Shown: piece by piece, positions 1 through 8,020 of the stretch | Layout of the letters: every line of letters begins with the position of its first letter | Position numbering within the stretch: the first letter of the stretch is position 1 | Origin: SFWF01 sp045636705 | GTDB lineage: Bacteria > Bacillota > Clostridia > Oscillospirales > Acutalibacteraceae | Reading direction: 5' to 3' | DNA: 64,000 bases | NCBI GenBank assembly: GCA_045636705.1 | Contig: JAZTYA010000018.1 | Span: 28,398 to 92,397, forward strand | The notes under the pieces: generated by a model | What the model was told of the DNA's origin: nothing | Seen by the model: only the letters and a program-made list of their open reading frames with translations | The model's database searches: none | Translations under genes and position numbers: made by a program

Positions 1-491
1 TTCCCTTTAGCGATGAGCTTTTAAATACACATCTTCATTGGATTTTTGCCGACAAAGAGGAATGTATCGTAGTCGAACAAACAAAAGACGGACTTTTTAT
101 TTACGATAACCCCTTTTGTGTGTTGACTAATAATCCGCCGTTTCCTTTAATGTTAAAGGAAATGGGAAATTACAAAGATATAACCGACAAAAAGGGAATT
201 CCCGGAGACTACTCCTCTGTTAGCAGATTTATACGGGCTAATTTCGTGAAGAGCAACTCATATAAACCAAGCAGTAAAGAAGAAAGCCTTGCTCAGTTTT
301 TTCATATTTTAAATAGCGTTTTAGTGCCAAAAGGGTGTGTTGTCCTGCCAAACGGGGAGCTTCATCATACGGTATATACAAGTGCCATCGACACGGATAA
401 CGGAATTTATTATTATAAGCTTTATGATGATTTAATCCTTAAAAAAGTTTGTCTTTTTGATTTTGATTTGGATAGTTTTGAGCTTTACTAA
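1..491 (+). CDS. choloylglycine hydrolase / penicillin V acylase family protein (3' part only)
   Basis: The reading frame is open from the first bases of the window to the TAA at 489-491, so the gene is cut at its 5' end and about 163 codons remain. The visible part matches the C-terminal half of Ntn hydrolases of the bile salt hydrolase/penicillin V acylase family: LTNNPPF carries the family's conserved Asn after the strand pair, and GDYSSVSRFIRA carries the conserved Arg. In this family an N-terminal Cys nucleophile cleaves linear amides such as conjugated bile acids, penicillin V or acyl-homoserine lactones. The nucleophile lies outside the window, so activity and substrate cannot be judged. 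A gut habitat would fit. Confidence 0.85.
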   Translation, partial: PFSDELLNTHLHWIFADKEECIVVEQTKDGLFIYDNPFCVLTNNPPFPLMLKEMGNYKDITDKKGIPGDYSSVSRFIRANFVKSNSYKPSSKEESLAQFFHILNSVLVPKGCVVLPNGELHHTVYTSAIDTDNGIYYYKLYDDLILKKVCLFDFDLDSFELY

Positions 492-522
492 AATTTCCCT
501 AGACTTTTGCTTTTATTTATGA

Positions 523-609
523 TATAATTCACTTAGAAAAAGTCATAGACTTTACGGTCGTGGCAAAATAGTTTTGTTTTCAAGCGGCCGATTTTGTCGG
601 TCGCTTTTT
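523..609 (+). promoter_or_regulatory. promoter plus structured leader with terminator/antiterminator pairing
   Basis: A TATAAT box lies at 523-528; the -35 at about 500-505 is weak. The predicted RNA starts near 535 with a 6-bp hairpin (AAAGTC, loop ATA, GACTTT) and ends in a terminator: AGCGGCCGA at 583-591 pairs with TCGGTCGCT at 597-605, followed by Ts. An upstream CGGTCG at 555-560 can pair with CGGCCG at 585-590, which would break the terminator stem. This three-segment layout is what attenuators and small riboswitches use. I do not recognise a known aptamer. The lipoprotein gene starts 28 bases after the T run. Confidence 0.5.
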
Positions 610-636
610 GCTTAATCTCTAGTTTGGAGGGATAAA

Positions 637-1173
637 ATGAAACGATTAATATATTTAATTTTGACAATTTTGATAATTTTCAGTATTTCGGCTTGTTCGA
701 ATAATATTGTTTCAAGTTCAGACACTAGTTCCAAAAATCAAGGTCCTACTATAACTCAAACCGATTCATACTATGGATATTTTTCAAACGAAAAATACCC
801 TTACGGACAAAGAGAAGAGCATCTTTCTTCGCTTGAATGCGGCACAGCTTCTCGTATGGTTTATTATAGAGGTTGGGGACAAAAGCCACCCGAAAACACA
901 ACTATAAAGGTCGGGGAAGAACATACCTTTTCTTTGTGGACATATCCCCATCATCACTTCTGCGGTGGATATGAATATATAATCGAAGACGGTTCTGTTT
1001 TGAAGATAGCATCGAGTGATTGGGACGGTATGTATGATGAACCTATACCAAAGGTTTTGTTTCAACAATGCACCGTTGTAGGTGTAAAACCCGGTAAAAC
1101 CACCCTTACCTATAAGGTAACCTCGGCAGAGGGAACCGAATCGGTTACATTTAATATTACAGTTGTAGAATAG
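637..1173 (+). CDS. lipoprotein of unknown function
   Basis: A 178-residue protein starting with a lipoprotein signal: two positive residues, a hydrophobic stretch, and lipobox SISAC with the Cys at about residue 20, then a Ser/Asn/Thr-rich linker. It should be anchored on the outer face of the cytoplasmic membrane. The last 35 or so residues (VGVKPGKTTLTYKV) resemble the final strands of bacterial Ig-like (BIG2-type) domains. The middle contains HHHFCGGYEY, a possible metal or redox patch, unproven. The start is supported by TTGGAGGG 6 bases upstream. The gene is single, between an attenuator-like leader and a strong terminator. I do not recognise a function. Confidence 0.75.
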   Translation: MKRLIYLILTILIIFSISACSNNIVSSSDTSSKNQGPTITQTDSYYGYFSNEKYPYGQREEHLSSLECGTASRMVYYRGWGQKPPENTTIKVGEEHTFSLWTYPHHHFCGGYEYIIEDGSVLKIASSDWDGMYDEPIPKVLFQQCTVVGVKPGKTTLTYKVTSAEGTESVTFNITVVE

Positions 1174-1180
1174 AAATATA

Positions 1181-1207
1181 AAATCCACCCTCACGGGTGG
1201 ATTTTTT
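1181..1207. terminator. bidirectional terminator
   Basis: AAATCCACCC (1181-1190), loop TCAC, GGGTGGATTT (1195-1204), flanked by Ts on the plus side and As on the other. It sits between the convergent lipoprotein and radical SAM genes and can serve both. Confidence 0.85.
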
Positions 1208-1811
1208 ATTCTTCATAAGGTCTGATTCTAAGTGTTGCGCCGAGTTCTTCACAGATTCTACGGCTTTTTTCTTGTTCTTCTTTTGACGTTACGACGTCAA
1301 CTACCGTCATTACGACGTTCGGTACAAAGTTTACCGCATCCTTTGTGAATTTAAGCATAGCATCAAAGGACTTTTCGCCAAACTTTGAGCGAACTATTCT
1401 TTGATAGTCCTCCTTGTTTGTGGCGTTAAGACTTACTGATACTGTGTCGATTAGTCCTTTTAGATACTCTGCGGTGGGTTTGCCCCAGATTAAATCGGAC
1501 AGTCCGTTTGTGTTTATGCGAATTTTAATATCGCTCTTTGATTTTATATATTTTGCGACTTCGAGTAAATCAAAAAGGCGTTCGGTTGGCTCTCCGTAGC
1601 CGCAGAAAACGACCTCTTCATAAGATTTCAAGTCCCAAGTATCAATGCTTCTGCACACCTCTTCTGTCGTAGGCTCACGGTCAAGCCACAAGGGGTCTGA
1701 ACCATAGACGCTGTCTCGGTTTTGCCTTAAACAGAAGGTGCAAGCACAGGGACAACGGTTGGTCATATTAACGTAAATACCCTTTTTAACGGGGTAGGTT
1801 ATTGTCATCAT
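1206..1811 (-). CDS. TatD-associated-type radical SAM protein
   Basis: A 201-residue radical SAM enzyme. Cys-x3-Cys-x2-Cys is visible near the N-terminus in NRCPCACTFC and would hold the 4Fe-4S cluster that cleaves S-adenosylmethionine; FCGYGEPT matches the SAM-binding GGEP-like segment and INTNG the next conserved strand. The short length and the NMTNRCPCACTFCLRQ start match the family often found beside or fused to TatD DNases (TIGR04038-like, from memory). The substrate is unknown. It is the last gene of the minus-strand set starting at dusB, three bases after the ECF component, and ends in the shared terminator. Confidence 0.75.
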   Translation of the reverse strand: MMTITYPVKKGIYVNMTNRCPCACTFCLRQNRDSVYGSDPLWLDREPTTEEVCRSIDTWDLKSYEEVVFCGYGEPTERLFDLLEVAKYIKSKSDIKIRINTNGLSDLIWGKPTAEYLKGLIDTVSVSLNATNKEDYQRIVRSKFGEKSFDAMLKFTKDAVNFVPNVVMTVVDVVTSKEEQEKSRRICEELGATLRIRPYEE

Positions 1812-1814
1812 TTT

Positions 1815-2312
1815 TTATTCTCCTATTTGGGTTTTAAGGCCCGATTTATCGGTTGCAAGGCCTAACGCTATAAATAATACACCGCTTGAGGCCGACTGAA
1901 TAAGTGAAGGAATTATACCAACCAGCGGCGCACGGAAATCGGATAAAATTAAGGCTTCGTAAAGATAGTATCCGCCGGCACAAAGTAAGGTTGCAGGAAT
2001 TAACGCTAAAAGGTTTCTTGCATTAATTATTTTGCCCTTTTTAGAACTAAAGAACATAACCGTAGCTACCTTTATTATTACCGATGCAGGCGCCCACATA
2101 GCAAAACCTGTAAGACAGTCTGCAAGCATTGCCCCCATTCCGCCAACAAAAGCGGCATAAGGAAGTGGCAAAAGACAGGCGGCGAAAAAGATAAATCCGT
2201 CGCCTACATGTATATATCCTTGGTGGCTTGGTATATGTAAATATGCCGTTAAAACGTATACTATTGCGGTAAAAATACCTGTAATTGTTATAAGTTTAAT
2301 TTTGCTTTTCAT
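1815..2312 (-). CDS. ECF transporter S component, possibly for a vitamin B6 compound
   Basis: A 165-residue membrane protein with about five or six hydrophobic segments and the layout of small substrate-binding (S) components of energy-coupling factor transporters (a start like MKSKIKLITITGIFTAIVYV and a central HVGDGFIFFAA). S components bind a vitamin and use a shared EcfAAT module encoded elsewhere. The stop of a pyridoxamine kinase lies 3 bases upstream, and the two genes are surely co-transcribed. I infer that the imported vitamer is pyridoxal, pyridoxine or pyridoxamine. Hydroxymethylpyrimidine or thiamine precursors are the alternative, since some kinases of this fold act on them. Confidence 0.7.
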   Translation of the reverse strand: MKSKIKLITITGIFTAIVYVLTAYLHIPSHQGYIHVGDGFIFFAACLLPLPYAAFVGGMGAMLADCLTGFAMWAPASVIIKVATVMFFSSKKGKIINARNLLALIPATLLCAGGYYLYEALILSDFRAPLVGIIPSLIQSASSGVLFIALGLATDKSGLKTQIGE

Positions 2313-2315
2313 AAA

Positions 2316-3140
2316 TTATAGTTCCCCTAAAAATTCCTCAAAGCAAAGTCCATCGGTCTTGGGAATTTCGAGTTCTACGGTTCTTTTAAGCGCCTTTGCG
2401 ATAAAGGAAGAAGCCTCTTTAACCGAGGAAACAATATCCTTTCCGTTTACGGCATTTGCCGCTATTAAAGACGAGAAAACATCCCCTGTTCCCGAACGGC
2501 AGATGCCAACCTTGTGCTCTAAAACCGAGATAGGTTCTTTGTCCCTTTGGTAGATAAAATTCTCAAGGTCGTCTCCTCTTTGAATGCCTGAAATAACTAT
2601 GGTATGAGGACCCATTTTGCTTAAAGTTTCGCAAATCTTGCCTAGTTCCTCGCTTGTTATATCTTCCTTATATTCGGTATTTGTTAAAATACCGGCCTCG
2701 GTAAGATTTGGGGTTAAAATATCAGCAAAAGGAAGCAATTCTCTCATACTTAAAGCCAATTCTTTTGAATATGTGGGGTAAAGTTTTCCGTTGTCGCCCA
2801 TAACGGGGTCAACTACTGTAACCGTCCTGTCACTTTTAAACCTTCTAAGAAAATCTTTAACGATTTCTATTTGACCCTCTGAGCCTAAAAATCCCGTAAG
2901 TATGCCCTCAAACGAAAGGTTTAGTTTTTCCCACTCATCCATATAGGCGGTCATATTTTCGGTATAGTCGGTATAAAAGAAACTGTCAAACCCTGTATGG
3001 TTTGAAAAAATTGAGGTAGGAAGAGGGCAACACTGTATCTTTTTTGCCGAAATTATAGGCAAGGACGCTACAAGCGAGCATCTTCCAAAGCCGCAAAAAT
3101 CATTTATTACGGCTATCTTTTTTTGCCTGTTATGTGGCAT
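2316..3140 (-). CDS. pdxY: pyridoxamine/pyridoxal kinase (PdxY/PdxK-like)
   Basis: A 274-residue ribokinase-fold kinase that phosphorylates the 5'-hydroxyl of pyridoxal or pyridoxamine with ATP. Visible signatures are DPVMGDNGKLY (anion and substrate region), LTPNLTEA, and RSGTGDVFSS, which holds the GTGD anion hole and the catalytic Asp. The N-terminal FCGFGRCSL is typical of the PdxY-type branch. It lies between luxS and the ECF S component, which suggests uptake and trapping of vitamin B6 by the pair. A hydroxymethylpyrimidine kinase is less likely because the signatures at both ends fit PdxY better. Confidence 0.85.
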   Translation of the reverse strand: MPHNRQKKIAVINDFCGFGRCSLVASLPIISAKKIQCCPLPTSIFSNHTGFDSFFYTDYTENMTAYMDEWEKLNLSFEGILTGFLGSEGQIEIVKDFLRRFKSDRTVTVVDPVMGDNGKLYPTYSKELALSMRELLPFADILTPNLTEAGILTNTEYKEDITSEELGKICETLSKMGPHTIVISGIQRGDDLENFIYQRDKEPISVLEHKVGICRSGTGDVFSSLIAANAVNGKDIVSSVKEASSFIAKALKRTVELEIPKTDGLCFEEFLGEL

Positions 3141-3173
3141 TTCCCTCTCCCCTTTCTATAAATTTTTAAAAAA

Positions 3174-3629
3174 TTAATAGTTTAGTTTTGTTTCATCCCA
3201 GTTTGCTAAAACTTTTGCCATATCGGCAGCTATTATCTTAGCTTTTTCTAAATCGTGCTCAAGATAATTTCCACATTCTTTTGCCGAAACACCGGGTATT
3301 TCGCCTACAAAATCTCTTATAAATTCCATAGAATCTTTTACGATTTCTATAGCCTTTGCGTGTGAAATTTTATCTCTTACCAAAAAGTAAAATCCCGTAC
3401 GGCAACCCATAGGTCCTATATAGATAACGTTTTCAGAAAGCTCTGTGTTTCTTGAATAGGTTGCAAAAAGATGCTCGATTGTATGAGCCGCAGGCATATC
3501 TAAATAGTCGCCACCGTTTGGCTTTTTCATCCTAACATCGTATGTCACGATATCCCCGTCAATTCTCGATATATACATACCCTTTTTTAAAGTATCGTGG
3601 TCAACCGTAAAACTGGCAATTTTCTTCAT
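3174..3629 (-). CDS. luxS: S-ribosylhomocysteine lyase LuxS
   Basis: A 151-residue LuxS that converts S-ribosylhomocysteine to homocysteine and DPD, the precursor of autoinducer-2. The metal ligands His49 and His53 (HTIEH) and Cys119 (ECGNY) are present, as are Glu52 and the catalytic Cys76 (GPMGCRTGFY). The length is normal for the family. It follows yebC with a one-base overlap, so the two are translationally coupled. No AI-2 receptor or Pfs nucleosidase is in the window, so signalling as opposed to methyl-cycle recycling cannot be decided here. Confidence 0.95.
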   Translation of the reverse strand: MKKIASFTVDHDTLKKGMYISRIDGDIVTYDVRMKKPNGGDYLDMPAAHTIEHLFATYSRNTELSENVIYIGPMGCRTGFYFLVRDKISHAKAIEIVKDSMEFIRDFVGEIPGVSAKECGNYLEHDLEKAKIIAADMAKVLANWDETKLNY

Positions 3630-4372
3630 TAGTCTTCATCTTCCTCGTCAGGAGCATCCCAGTTGTGCCAGATTTCTTGAACATCGTCGTTATCCTCAAG
3701 CATATCGATAAGACGAAGCATCTGCTTTTTAGCATCCTCATCATCAATAGTCGACGTGGTCTGAGGAATATAAGCTACCTCTGCAGAAATAAAGGTGTAG
3801 CCCTTTTCTTCCAAGGCATCACGAACGGCACCTAAATCGTTTGGCGCTGTAATAATCTCGAAAACGTCGCCGTCGGCATTGAAGTCCTCAGCGCCTGCTT
3901 CCAAGGCGTCCTCCATAACTGTGTCTTCGTCCTTACCTTCCGCTTCGATAATGATTTGACCGAGTCTGTCGAACATAAACATTACCGAGCCTGACTGACC
4001 GAGGTTTCCGCCGCATTTATCGAAATAATGGCGCATTTCTCCTGCAGTTCTGTTACGGTTGTCGGTCAGGGTTTCAACTACAACCGCAATACCGCAAGGG
4101 CCGTAGCCCTCATAGATTAACTCCTCATAATTATTTGCCGAGGTGTCTCCTGCCGCTTTTTTGATAATTCTTTCAATGTTATCGTTAGGAACGTTTGCAG
4201 CCTTTGCCTTTGCAATAGCATCCTTTAGTTTGCTATTCTCCTGAGGATTAGCGCCTCCTGCCTTTACGATAACCGATATTTCTCTACCTATTTTTGTGAA
4301 AACCTTTGCTTTTGCGGCATCGGTTTTTTCCTTTTTTCTCTTAATATTATTCCATTTAGAATGTCCCGACAT
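3629..4372 (-). CDS. yebC: YebC/PmpR family protein
   Basis: A 247-residue YebC family member with the conserved start MSGHSKWNNIKRKK and the central GGNLGQSGSVMFMFDRLG. The family has been described both as a DNA-binding regulator (PmpR) and, more recently, as a translation factor that relieves ribosome stalling at proline-rich stretches. The sequence does not decide between these. The C-terminus ends in an acidic tail (DAPDEEDED). It overlaps luxS by one base and follows dusB by 39 bases in the same direction, with an AAGGAGAGA ribosome site upstream. Confidence 0.92.
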   Translation of the reverse strand: MSGHSKWNNIKRKKEKTDAAKAKVFTKIGREISVIVKAGGANPQENSKLKDAIAKAKAANVPNDNIERIIKKAAGDTSANNYEELIYEGYGPCGIAVVVETLTDNRNRTAGEMRHYFDKCGGNLGQSGSVMFMFDRLGQIIIEAEGKDEDTVMEDALEAGAEDFNADGDVFEIITAPNDLGAVRDALEEKGYTFISAEVAYIPQTTSTIDDEDAKKQMLRLIDMLEDNDDVQEIWHNWDAPDEEDED

Positions 4373-4411
4373 TTTTGTCTCTCCTTAATGTTTTTTAACC
4401 TTTTTATTTTA

Positions 4412-5380
4412 TCACATTTCTTCGCCTTCGGCAAGGGCTTTTTCGCATATTAGTTCAATATCGTGAAAGTCTTTTATCTCGCCGCACATTTTGCGAAGTT
4501 TAGCGGCATTTTTAACCCCCTTCATATACCAGGCGGAATGCTTTCTGGCCTCTAAAACAGCCGTTTTTGGCGACTTGTATTTCTTCATTAGTTCAATCTG
4601 AGAAATGAGGATTTTAAGCCTTTCTTCCAAGGGTGGCGGCTCGGTTATAATACCCTTTTCCATATAGTCGTTTATCTCCTTAAAAATCCAAGGAGCGCCG
4701 TTTGCGGCACGGCCGACCATAACAAAATCGCAACCCGTCTGTTCATACATATTTTTAGCCGATTTTCCGTCCACAACATCGCCATTTCCAATAACGGGAA
4801 TACTGACCGCTTTTTTTACATCGGCTATCGCGCTAAGGTCAACCGGCGGCGCATACATTTGCATTCGTGTTCTTCCGTGAACGGTAATAGCAGATGCGCC
4901 ATTTGCCTCTATAATTTTAGCAATTTCGGTAGCATTGATACTGTCCTTATCCCAACCAATACGAATTTTAACCGTTACTGGAATTTTTACCGCATCTACT
5001 ACTTTTTTTACTATTTCGCCTACAAGTTTTGGCTCACGAAGAAGCGAACTTCCACCACCGTTGTTTGCTACTTTTGGCGCAGGGCAACCCATATTTATAT
5101 CGATAAAATCGGGGTTCTTTTCTTCTGCTACCTTGGCGGCTAAAGCCATAACGTCTGGTTCTGAGCCAAAAAGTTGGCTGCCGAAACACCTAACAAGCCC
5201 TTTTTCAAGCAGTAGCGGAGACTTTTTATCCCCTAAGGATATCGCCTTTGCGCTTGTAAGCTCCCCTACCGAATAAGCGGCGCCAAAACTATCACATATT
5301 TCCCTCATAGCCCTGTCGGCAACACCTGCCATTGGGGCTAGAGCGGCATAACCTTTAACTTCTAAATTTCCAAATTTCAT
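4412..5380 (-). CDS. dusB: tRNA-dihydrouridine synthase (DusB family)
   Basis: A 322-residue FMN enzyme that reduces uridines in the tRNA D-loop with NADPH. Conserved parts are the N-terminal APMAGVADRAMR, CFGSQLFGSEPD, the catalytic Cys in INMGCPAPKV, the HGRTRMQMY segment, and GNGDV and MVGRAANGAPW for FMN phosphate binding. The N-terminal MKFGNLEVKGYAALAPMAG aligns with normal DusB starts, so the ATG at 5380 is very likely right. That places the start only 6 bases after a consensus -10 box, with no ribosome site in between. It heads the set dusB-yebC-luxS. Confidence 0.93.
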   Translation of the reverse strand: MKFGNLEVKGYAALAPMAGVADRAMREICDSFGAAYSVGELTSAKAISLGDKKSPLLLEKGLVRCFGSQLFGSEPDVMALAAKVAEEKNPDFIDINMGCPAPKVANNGGGSSLLREPKLVGEIVKKVVDAVKIPVTVKIRIGWDKDSINATEIAKIIEANGASAITVHGRTRMQMYAPPVDLSAIADVKKAVSIPVIGNGDVVDGKSAKNMYEQTGCDFVMVGRAANGAPWIFKEINDYMEKGIITEPPPLEERLKILISQIELMKKYKSPKTAVLEARKHSAWYMKGVKNAAKLRKMCGEIKDFHDIELICEKALAEGEEM

Positions 5381-5386
5381 AAGGAA

Positions 5387-5415
5387 ATTATATCCTATAA
5401 AAATTTTTCTGTCAA
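5387..5415 (-). promoter_or_regulatory. consensus sigma-A promoter of dusB, predicted leaderless
   Basis: On the minus strand TTGACA (5410-5415), a 17-base spacer and TATAAT (5387-5392). Transcription should begin at about 5380-5381, which is the first base of the dusB ATG, so the mRNA would have essentially no 5' leader. Confidence 0.8.
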
Positions 5416-5429
5416 ATTAAAATTTATTG

Positions 5430-5458
5430 ATGACAATAAAGACTTTATTTGTTATAAT
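5430..5458 (+). promoter_or_regulatory. sigma-A promoter of the polA operon
   Basis: ATGACA (5430-5435, five of six matches to the -35), 17-base spacer, TATAAT (5453-5458). It is divergent from the dusB promoter, whose -35 lies about 15 bases away. Confidence 0.8.
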
Positions 5459-5494
5459 ATATATAATTAACTTATAGTGGGGTAATGTTTAGTT

Positions 5495-8020
5495 ATGAAG
5501 CTGCTTGCCATTGACGGAAACAGTATAATAAACCGTGCTTTTTACGGCATAAAATTGCTATCTACCAAGGATGGTAAATTCACTAACGCCATTTATGGTT
5601 TTATGAATATTTTAAACCGCCTTCGTGAAATGGAAAACCCCGACGGAATAGTTATTGCTTTTGATATTAAAAAGCCGACCTTCCGCCACAAAGAGTATCC
5701 CGAATATAAAGCAGGCAGACATGCAACCCCACCCGAGCTTTTAGAACAGTTTGCTCCTTTGAAAAGTTTGCTTAAAGCTCTTGGTTATACCGTGCTTGAA
5801 TGTGAAGGCTACGAGGCTGACGATATTTTAGGCACTATTGCCGCTATTTGTGAAAAGAATGGTGACTTGTGCTCTATTGCTACCGGTGACCGCGACGCTT
5901 TACAGCTTATAAGTGATAACACTAAAGTTTTGCTCTCGACCACAAAGGCAGGAGGCCCCGAGGTTGTGGTTTTTGACAAGGACAAGCTTTTTGAGAAATA
6001 TCAGTTAACTCCTTGCCAAATGATAGAGCTAAAAGCCCTAATGGGTGACTCTTCGGACAATATTCCGGGTGTTGCGGGTGTTGGTGAGAAAACGGCTACC
6101 GACCTTATCTGCCGTTTTGGTTCTATTGATTATATTTACGAGAACCTAGAAACCCTTGATATTAAAGCAGGGGTTAAAGCTAAACTTTTAGCCGATAAGG
6201 ATAACGCCTTCTTTAGCCGTTGGCTTGGTACCATTTGCAAGGAAGCGCCTATTGATAATTCTCCGAACGCTTACATTAACTCCCCTATGGACGAGCCTTT
6301 AGTTGCGAAAATTATGACCGAACTTGAATTCTTCTCTCTTATGAGCAAGATGGGTGTTTCGGCATCTTCCGTTTCCTCTGCTAAGCCGGAAACCAAAACC
6401 GCTTCGGTGGTATCCATAGACAAACTGCTTTCATCAAAAAGACTTGATGTAATAAGTTTTGGCGATACCTTTGGTGTTGTGGGCGGCGAAAAGGTTGCCA
6501 TTTGTGGCAAGGACGATGTTTTAAGCATCCTTGCAAACGAGAAGGTCAAAAAAAGAGTTTACGACTATAAGACACTATTTAAGTTTGCTAAGGAAAACGG
6601 TGTTATTCCAAAAGGCGTTGAGTTTGATTCTATGCTTGCAGGATATCTTTGCAACCCGTCTTCCAACTCTTATGCTTTAGACCGACTCGCTTCGGAATAT
6701 TCGGTGTCGGCAGACGATTCTTTGGATGAAAACACAAGAAACGCGCTTATTCATTCTTATCTTTGCGATAAATTAAACGAGGAACTTATCTCCTGCGGAC
6801 AAGAACTGCTTCTTAAAAATATTGAACTTCCTCTTGCCGCAGTTTTAGGCGATATGGAGCTTTGCGGTATTGCGCTTGATAGCGAGTCCTTAAAAGCACA
6901 CGGAGAAACCCTTGCTGTTAGAATCGCTGAACTTGAAAGCCAAGTTTACGAGCTTGTGGGATATGAGTTTAACCTTAATTCTCCAAAACAATTAGGGGTT
7001 GCACTTTTTGAAAAGTTAGGACTTCCCGCTAAAAAGAAAACCAAGAGCGGTTATTCTACAAATGCAGAAGTGCTTGAGGAGCTTCGCGATATGCATCCTG
7101 CCGTTTCGCTTTTACTAGAATACAGAACCTTGGCTAAGCTTAAGTCAACCTACTGTGATTCTTTGATTTCTTCGGTTGGAACGGACGGACGTGTTCACTC
7201 GACCTTTAATCAGACCGAAACCAGAACGGGAAGAATTAGTTCCCTTGAACCTAATTTACAAAACATCCCCGTAAGGACTGCCGAAGGCAAAATCTTTAGA
7301 AAGTTCTTTATAGCAAAGGACGGCTATACCCTTGTTGATGCCGACTATAGCCAGATTGAACTGCGCGTTTTGGCCCACATGGCAGACGATAAGGTTATGA
7401 TAGATGCCTTTAATTCGGGTCGTGATATTCACACCTCTACTGCCGCTGAGGTTTTCTCCTTGCCTGAGGATATGATAACTCCAACCCTTCGCAGTCGCGC
7501 AAAGGCGGTAAACTTTGGTATTGTTTACGGCATTGGCGCTTTCTCTCTTGCAAAGGATATTGGTGTTTCTCGTAAAGAGGCTAGCCTTTATATAGAGAAT
7601 TATCTTAAGACCTTCCGTGGTGTTGATGCATTTATGACATCCACTATCGAAAACGCAAAACTTGACGGCTTTGTTACAACCGTTTTTGGCAGAAGACGTT
7701 ATTTGCCCGAACTTTCATCATCTAACCATATGCTTAAAGCATTCGGTGAAAGGGTTGCAAGAAACGCTCCTATTCAGGGTACTGCCGCAGATATTATAAA
7801 AATCGCTATGATAAACGTGGCAGAAAGACTTAAATCCGAAAACCTAGATGCAAAACTTATTTTGCAGGTTCACGATGAACTGATAATTGAGGCAAAGGAT
7901 GAAATAGCCGACAAGGTTTCTTCCATTTTAAAGGAAGAAATGGAATCTGCAGTAGTTTGTAAGGTAAAACTTACCGCCGACGTTAGCAGCGGTAAAAGTT
8001 GGTATGAGGCAAAGGAATAA
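5495..8020 (+). CDS. polA: DNA polymerase I
   Basis: An 841-residue family A polymerase for gap filling and primer removal. The N-terminal 5' nuclease domain (about 1-290) has AIDGNSIINRAFYG, YEADDILGT, ATGDRDALQL and GDSSDNIPG. The polymerase domain (about 450-841) has DADYSQIELRVLAH and QVHDELIIEA with the two catalytic Asp, and the RSRAKAVNFGIVYG finger helix. The middle domain (about 300-440) shows no DxE pair where 3'-5' exonucleases have one, so proofreading is probably absent, as in Taq and B. subtilis enzymes. It leads a plus-strand run; its stop overlaps the next start by one base. Confidence 0.96.
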   Translation: MKLLAIDGNSIINRAFYGIKLLSTKDGKFTNAIYGFMNILNRLREMENPDGIVIAFDIKKPTFRHKEYPEYKAGRHATPPELLEQFAPLKSLLKALGYTVLECEGYEADDILGTIAAICEKNGDLCSIATGDRDALQLISDNTKVLLSTTKAGGPEVVVFDKDKLFEKYQLTPCQMIELKALMGDSSDNIPGVAGVGEKTATDLICRFGSIDYIYENLETLDIKAGVKAKLLADKDNAFFSRWLGTICKEAPIDNSPNAYINSPMDEPLVAKIMTELEFFSLMSKMGVSASSVSSAKPETKTASVVSIDKLLSSKRLDVISFGDTFGVVGGEKVAICGKDDVLSILANEKVKKRVYDYKTLFKFAKENGVIPKGVEFDSMLAGYLCNPSSNSYALDRLASEYSVSADDSLDENTRNALIHSYLCDKLNEELISCGQELLLKNIELPLAAVLGDMELCGIALDSESLKAHGETLAVRIAELESQVYELVGYEFNLNSPKQLGVALFEKLGLPAKKKTKSGYSTNAEVLEELRDMHPAVSLLLEYRTLAKLKSTYCDSLISSVGTDGRVHSTFNQTETRTGRISSLEPNLQNIPVRTAEGKIFRKFFIAKDGYTLVDADYSQIELRVLAHMADDKVMIDAFNSGRDIHTSTAAEVFSLPEDMITPTLRSRAKAVNFGIVYGIGAFSLAKDIGVSRKEASLYIENYLKTFRGVDAFMTSTIENAKLDGFVTTVFGRRRYLPELSSSNHMLKAFGERVARNAPIQGTAADIIKIAMINVAERLKSENLDAKLILQVHDELIIEAKDEIADKVSSILKEEMESAVVCKVKLTADVSSGKSWYEAKE

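Noticed and set aside
784..1194. Open frame opposite the lipoprotein gene
   Set aside because: The lipoprotein has a clear signal peptide and ribosome site; the antisense frame has neither and runs into the terminator.
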